Assembly: GCA_014380105.1 (NCBI GenBank)
Contig: JACMKL010000712.1
Span: forward strand, 1 to 7,751
Direction of reading: 5' to 3'
Length of the DNA stretch: 7,751 bases
Source: Candidatus Melainabacteria bacterium
GTDB taxonomy: Bacteria > Cyanobacteriota > Vampirovibrionia > Obscuribacterales > Obscuribacteraceae
Part shown: positions 5,637-7,751 of the stretch, piece after piece
How positions within the stretch are numbered: position 1 is the first letter of the stretch
How the letters are laid out: each line of letters starts with the position of its first letter
Notes under the pieces: generated by a model
Databases searched by the model: none
Told to the model about the DNA's origin: nothing
The model's input: only the letters and a program-made list of their open reading frames with translations
Translations under genes and position numbers: made by a program

Positions 5637-6738
5637 AGTTCGAAAGAGTAGATCGTTTTTTCAAGTATTGAATAACATCAGCAATGGTGTCAGGTCCAAA
5701 TCCAGGATATCCATGACCCCCCGACTTTTTTTCAAAGGTAATGTCTTTATGTCCAGCGACGTTCAGGGCCTTAACCAAACTCTCAGACTCTTGTATTAGA
5801 ACGAGCTTATCGCTCTTACCATGCATGATTAGAAGAGGTGGAATGGTTTTGCGAACATTCACATAATTGATCGGACTTGCTTGTTTTGCCGACGCGAGCA
5901 AGGCATCACCAGTGGTGCCAAATAACTCTTTAACCATACCGGTGCCAATATCGCTCTTATAATCACTCTTCAAATACGCGCACAAATCCGTCGGACCAAA
6001 CCAGTCACAGACGGCAACCAGATCGTTTGCGGCACTATCAACCTTTCCATCAGGCTTTAATGAATCTCCGGTCAGAGCAAGCATTAAGGCTAGCTGACCA
6101 CCGGCAGAAGCGCCCCAGATGCTAATCCGTTTTGTGTCTAAATTGTGCTCAGCACCATGAGCGCGCAGCCAAGCCATCGCCAGACGGCAATCATCCAATT
6201 GAGCAGGCCATTTATTGGTACCACTAAGTCGATAATTGATTGAAGCAACAGCAAACCCGGCCTCCAGTAAAGGTTTAAACGGTCCACCTTTTTTATCTCC
6301 GGACTGCCAGCCGCCGCCATGAATCCAAACAACCAGAGGCCAACCGCGGCTCAAATTTTGACGAACGTTTGCAAAATTTGACTTACCGGGCTCTTCTTCG
6401 TCGCCGTCACCCATGCGGCTGATACTGGGAATATACAGGTCTAGTTTTTGATTTACATCATTACCGGAAGGCGCATAAGAAATATCTTTGATAGTTCGAA
6501 CACCGAGAGGCAAAGTGCCATCGCCCAGCCAGCCATATTGCGTGCGTTGTTTTAAAACAAGCTCCTTTAGTTGCTGAGCGATTTCAGCTTCCGTCTTCTG
6601 GTGCTTCGCTTGCTGCTTAGAGTCAGGCTGCGCGCTATTGTTTTTTGCACCAGCACTAACTGTTGCAGTATTCGCCACCACACTTAAAAGCAAACCAGCT
6701 GAAACAAGACTCAATTTCATCAAAAGCGCACTCTTCAC
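5635..6738 (-). CDS. Exported alpha/beta hydrolase (BD-FAE/esterase-lipase-like)
   Basis: This 367-residue protein starts at a GTG with GGGAGG 6 nt upstream; an ATG six codons later is a possible second start. The signal peptide spans about 1-30 (MKSALLMKLSLVSAG..., cleavage near VSA/GA). A Gln/Lys-rich stretch (about 33-64) precedes the hydrolase domain. The oxyanion-hole motif HGGGW is at 140-144 and the nucleophile elbow GASAGG at 209-214, with Ser211. The acid is probably Asp310 (HGKSDKLV) and the catalytic His is His342 (GGHGYPG). This order and HGGGW are typical of hormone-sensitive-lipase-like and BD-FAE carboxylesterases, which cleave acyl, acetyl or feruloyl esters. The true substrate is unknown; a periplasmic or secreted esterase is likely. 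Upstream it diverges from arfB with a 73-bp gap. Downstream it abuts the terminator of the convergent gene. Confidence 0.9.
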   Translation of the reverse strand: MKSALLMKLSLVSAGLLLSVVANTATVSAGAKNNSAQPDSKQQAKHQKTEAEIAQQLKELVLKQRTQYGWLGDGTLPLGVRTIKDISYAPSGNDVNQKLDLYIPSISRMGDGDEEEPGKSNFANVRQNLSRGWPLVVWIHGGGWQSGDKKGGPFKPLLEAGFAVASINYRLSGTNKWPAQLDDCRLAMAWLRAHGAEHNLDTKRISIWGASAGGQLALMLALTGDSLKPDGKVDSAANDLVAVCDWFGPTDLCAYLKSDYKSDIGTGMVKELFGTTGDALLASAKQASPINYVNVRKTIPPLLIMHGKSDKLVLIQESESLVKALNVAGHKDITFEKKSGGHGYPGFGPDTIADVIQYLKKRSTLSN

Positions 6739-6744
6739 AACCAA

Positions 6745-6750
6745 CCTCCC
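6745..6750 (-). promoter_or_regulatory. Ribosome binding site fixing the GTG start of the hydrolase
   Basis: GGGAGG on the minus strand lies exactly 6 nt before GTG at 6738. It rules out the much longer open frame reaching 6918, which would run into the arfB coding region and place the signal peptide internally. Confidence 0.8.
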
Positions 6751-6811
6751 GCCAATACTGAGGGTATGATTACACGTTGTATGATGTGTTTGTATTTTGA
6801 TTGAGGCAAAA

Positions 6812-7234
6812 ATGCTAACAATTAGCGAAACGGTAGCAATTCCTGACGAAGAATTCGAAATTACTTTTGCGCGCAGCGGTGGTCCCGGCGGGCAAAACGT
6901 CAACAAAGTGAATAGCAAAGCCGTCTTGCATTGGAATGTAACTGCCAGCCCGAGTTTGCCATTCGGTGTACGGGCGCGATTTTTGTCAAAATTTCAAAAT
7001 CGTCTAACCACCGACGGCTTTATTGTAATCATGAGTCAGAAATTTCGCGATCAGGGCCGAAACATTGACGATTGCCGCGAAAAATTGAAAGAGCTAATAA
7101 CCGAAGTTTTGTATCCTCCGACAATCAGGCGTGAGACAAAACCTTCTTACGGAGCTCTTCAAAAGCGAACACAAACGAAGAAAATAAATGCCGTAAAAAA
7201 ACAGCAGAGACAATCACCGAAAGGCGATTACTAA
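6812..7234 (+). CDS. arfB: ArfB/YaeJ-type ribosome-rescue peptidyl-tRNA hydrolase
   Basis: This 140-residue protein is the same length as E. coli ArfB (YaeJ). The N-terminal catalytic domain carries RSGGPGGQNVNKVNSK (21-36) with the release-factor GGQ at 26-28. The GGQ loop enters the peptidyl transferase centre and hydrolyses peptidyl-tRNA on stalled ribosomes. The start of the protein (ISETVAIPDEEFEIT) matches the ArfB pattern ISxxVAIPDxELEIT closely. A basic C-terminal tail (about 106-137, many Lys/Arg) fits the helix that probes the empty mRNA channel in place of a stop-codon recognition domain. Codon-reading domains of RF1/RF2 are absent. ATG at 6812 is chosen because GAGG lies 5 nt upstream; the in-frame TTG at 6797 is not supported. 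It is divergent from the hydrolase and 107 bp before the aldo/keto reductase. No clear terminator follows it. Confidence 0.95.
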   Translation: MLTISETVAIPDEEFEITFARSGGPGGQNVNKVNSKAVLHWNVTASPSLPFGVRARFLSKFQNRLTTDGFIVIMSQKFRDQGRNIDDCREKLKELITEVLYPPTIRRETKPSYGALQKRTQTKKINAVKKQQRQSPKGDY

Positions 7235-7275
7235 ATGTTAGACAGTCCTTATTGAAAAGAGTTAGATACGTACCT

Positions 7276-7305
7276 CTGACTTCATAACTCGAAGTGAGCT
7301 AAAAT
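7276..7305 (+). promoter_or_regulatory. Promoter of the aldo/keto reductase, with internal inverted repeat
   Basis: CTGACT (7276-7281, 4 of 6), an 18-nt spacer and TAAAAT (7300-7305, 5 of 6) make a fair sigma-70 promoter. The arms ACTTC (7279-7283) and GAAGT (7291-7295) form a small inverted repeat starting in the -35 box and filling most of the spacer, a typical place for a repressor or MerR-type activator site. Confidence 0.45.
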
Positions 7306-7341
7306 GCACGTCTCAATTCTTTTGCGTGCGGGGTAGTCTTC

Positions 7342-7751
7342 ATGGAATATCGTCAACTAGGCAACAGTGACGTTAAGGTCTCAAGTATCATTTTTGGAGC
7401 TTGGGCCATCGCCGGTTGGATGTGGGGCGGAGCCGAAGAGAAGGACGCTATCGAAGCCATCCATGCCAGTATCGATGGAGGCGCCACTTCGATTGATACA
7501 GCAGCCGTTTATGGATATGGGCGCAGCGAAGAAATCGTTGCCAAAGCGATTAAAGGCCGAAGAGAGAAAGTTCAAATTCTCACAAAATATGGCTTGCGCT
7601 GGGATTCCACAGAAGGCGAGCATTTTTTCGACTGGTCTGACGAAGAAAATGGGACTAAACAGGTTTATAGAAACGCACGCAAGAAAAGCATCATTCTTGA
7701 ATGTGAAAATAGCTTGCAGAGACTAGAAACAGATTACATTGATTTGTATCA
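7342..7751 (+). CDS. Aldo/keto reductase (partial, runs off right edge)
   Basis: The first 136 residues of an NADPH-dependent AKR-family oxidoreductase are present. YRQLGNSDVKVSSIIFGAW (3-21) is the standard AKR opening. The (beta/alpha)8 catalytic residues visible are Asp52 (SIDTAAVYGYGRSE), Tyr57 and Lys82 (ILTKYG). The catalytic His would lie just past LETDYIDLY (128-136), at the window edge. The family reduces aldehydes and ketones to alcohols. The insert with WDSTEGEHFFDW (87-98) recalls YdjG/YhdN-like general-stress AKRs, but the substrate cannot be told. The start is ATG with GGGG 8 nt upstream. The gene has its own promoter with an inverted repeat, so it is likely regulated separately from arfB. 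Confidence 0.95.
   Translation, partial: MEYRQLGNSDVKVSSIIFGAWAIAGWMWGGAEEKDAIEAIHASIDGGATSIDTAAVYGYGRSEEIVAKAIKGRREKVQILTKYGLRWDSTEGEHFFDWSDEENGTKQVYRNARKKSIILECENSLQRLETDYIDLY

Noticed and set aside
7200..7260. Terminator after arfB
   Set aside because: The only pairing seen (AATC with GATT near the stop codon) is short, mismatched and lacks a T run.
1..7751. tRNA, rRNA, CRISPR array, insertion sequence or toxin-antitoxin pair
   Set aside because: No cloverleaf, spaced repeats, transposase motifs or terminal inverted repeats were seen. The overlapping DUF5076-like pair was considered as toxin-antitoxin but the two are paralogues without known toxin motifs.

Overview
This is a gene-dense bacterial window with ten protein genes, two of them cut by the window edges. 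Base composition is moderate (mid-40s percent GC by eye), Shine-Dalgarno sites are clear at most starts, and intrinsic terminators are of the usual bacterial type. Five proteins carry Sec-type signal peptides and one a membrane-anchoring helix, which suggests an envelope with a periplasm or an active secretome. Secreted TPR proteins, a DUF5076-like pair and a low-complexity secreted protein would fit a poorly studied lineage such as Candidatus Obscuribacterales/Vampirovibrionia. That taxonomic guess is weak and comes from general familiarity, not from a marker gene. I see no mobile element, CRISPR array, tRNA or rRNA.

Layout. 1-423 (minus) is the N-terminal part of a HAD-like protein whose first catalytic motif lacks the nucleophilic Asp. 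568-1959 (plus) holds two tandem paralogous secreted TPR/coiled-coil proteins. 1977-2560 (minus) holds two small paralogous DUF5076-like proteins with an ATGA start/stop overlap. 2741-3292 (plus) is a CDP-alcohol phosphatidyltransferase. 3359-3871 (plus) is a secreted protein with three beta-trefoil-like repeats, converging through a bidirectional terminator on a membrane-anchored M48 metalloprotease (3921-4784, minus). 5062-5553 (plus) is a Ser/Thr-rich secreted protein followed by a strong terminator. 5635-6738 (minus) is an exported alpha/beta hydrolase, divergent from arfB, a ribosome-rescue peptidyl-tRNA hydrolase (6812-7234, plus). 7342-7751 (plus) is the start of an aldo/keto reductase.

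How they fit together. The genes alternate in direction and form at most short operons: the TPR pair and the DUF5076-like pair. No single pathway links them. The common theme is the cell envelope: exported TPR, trefoil, Ser-rich, hydrolase and protease proteins plus a phospholipid-type membrane enzyme. Two independent tandem duplications lie next to each other, which is the most notable structural feature. I found no convincing evidence of a wholly new system. The best leads are the Cys-paired TPR duplicates, the coupled DUF5076-like pair and the nucleophile-less HAD protein.
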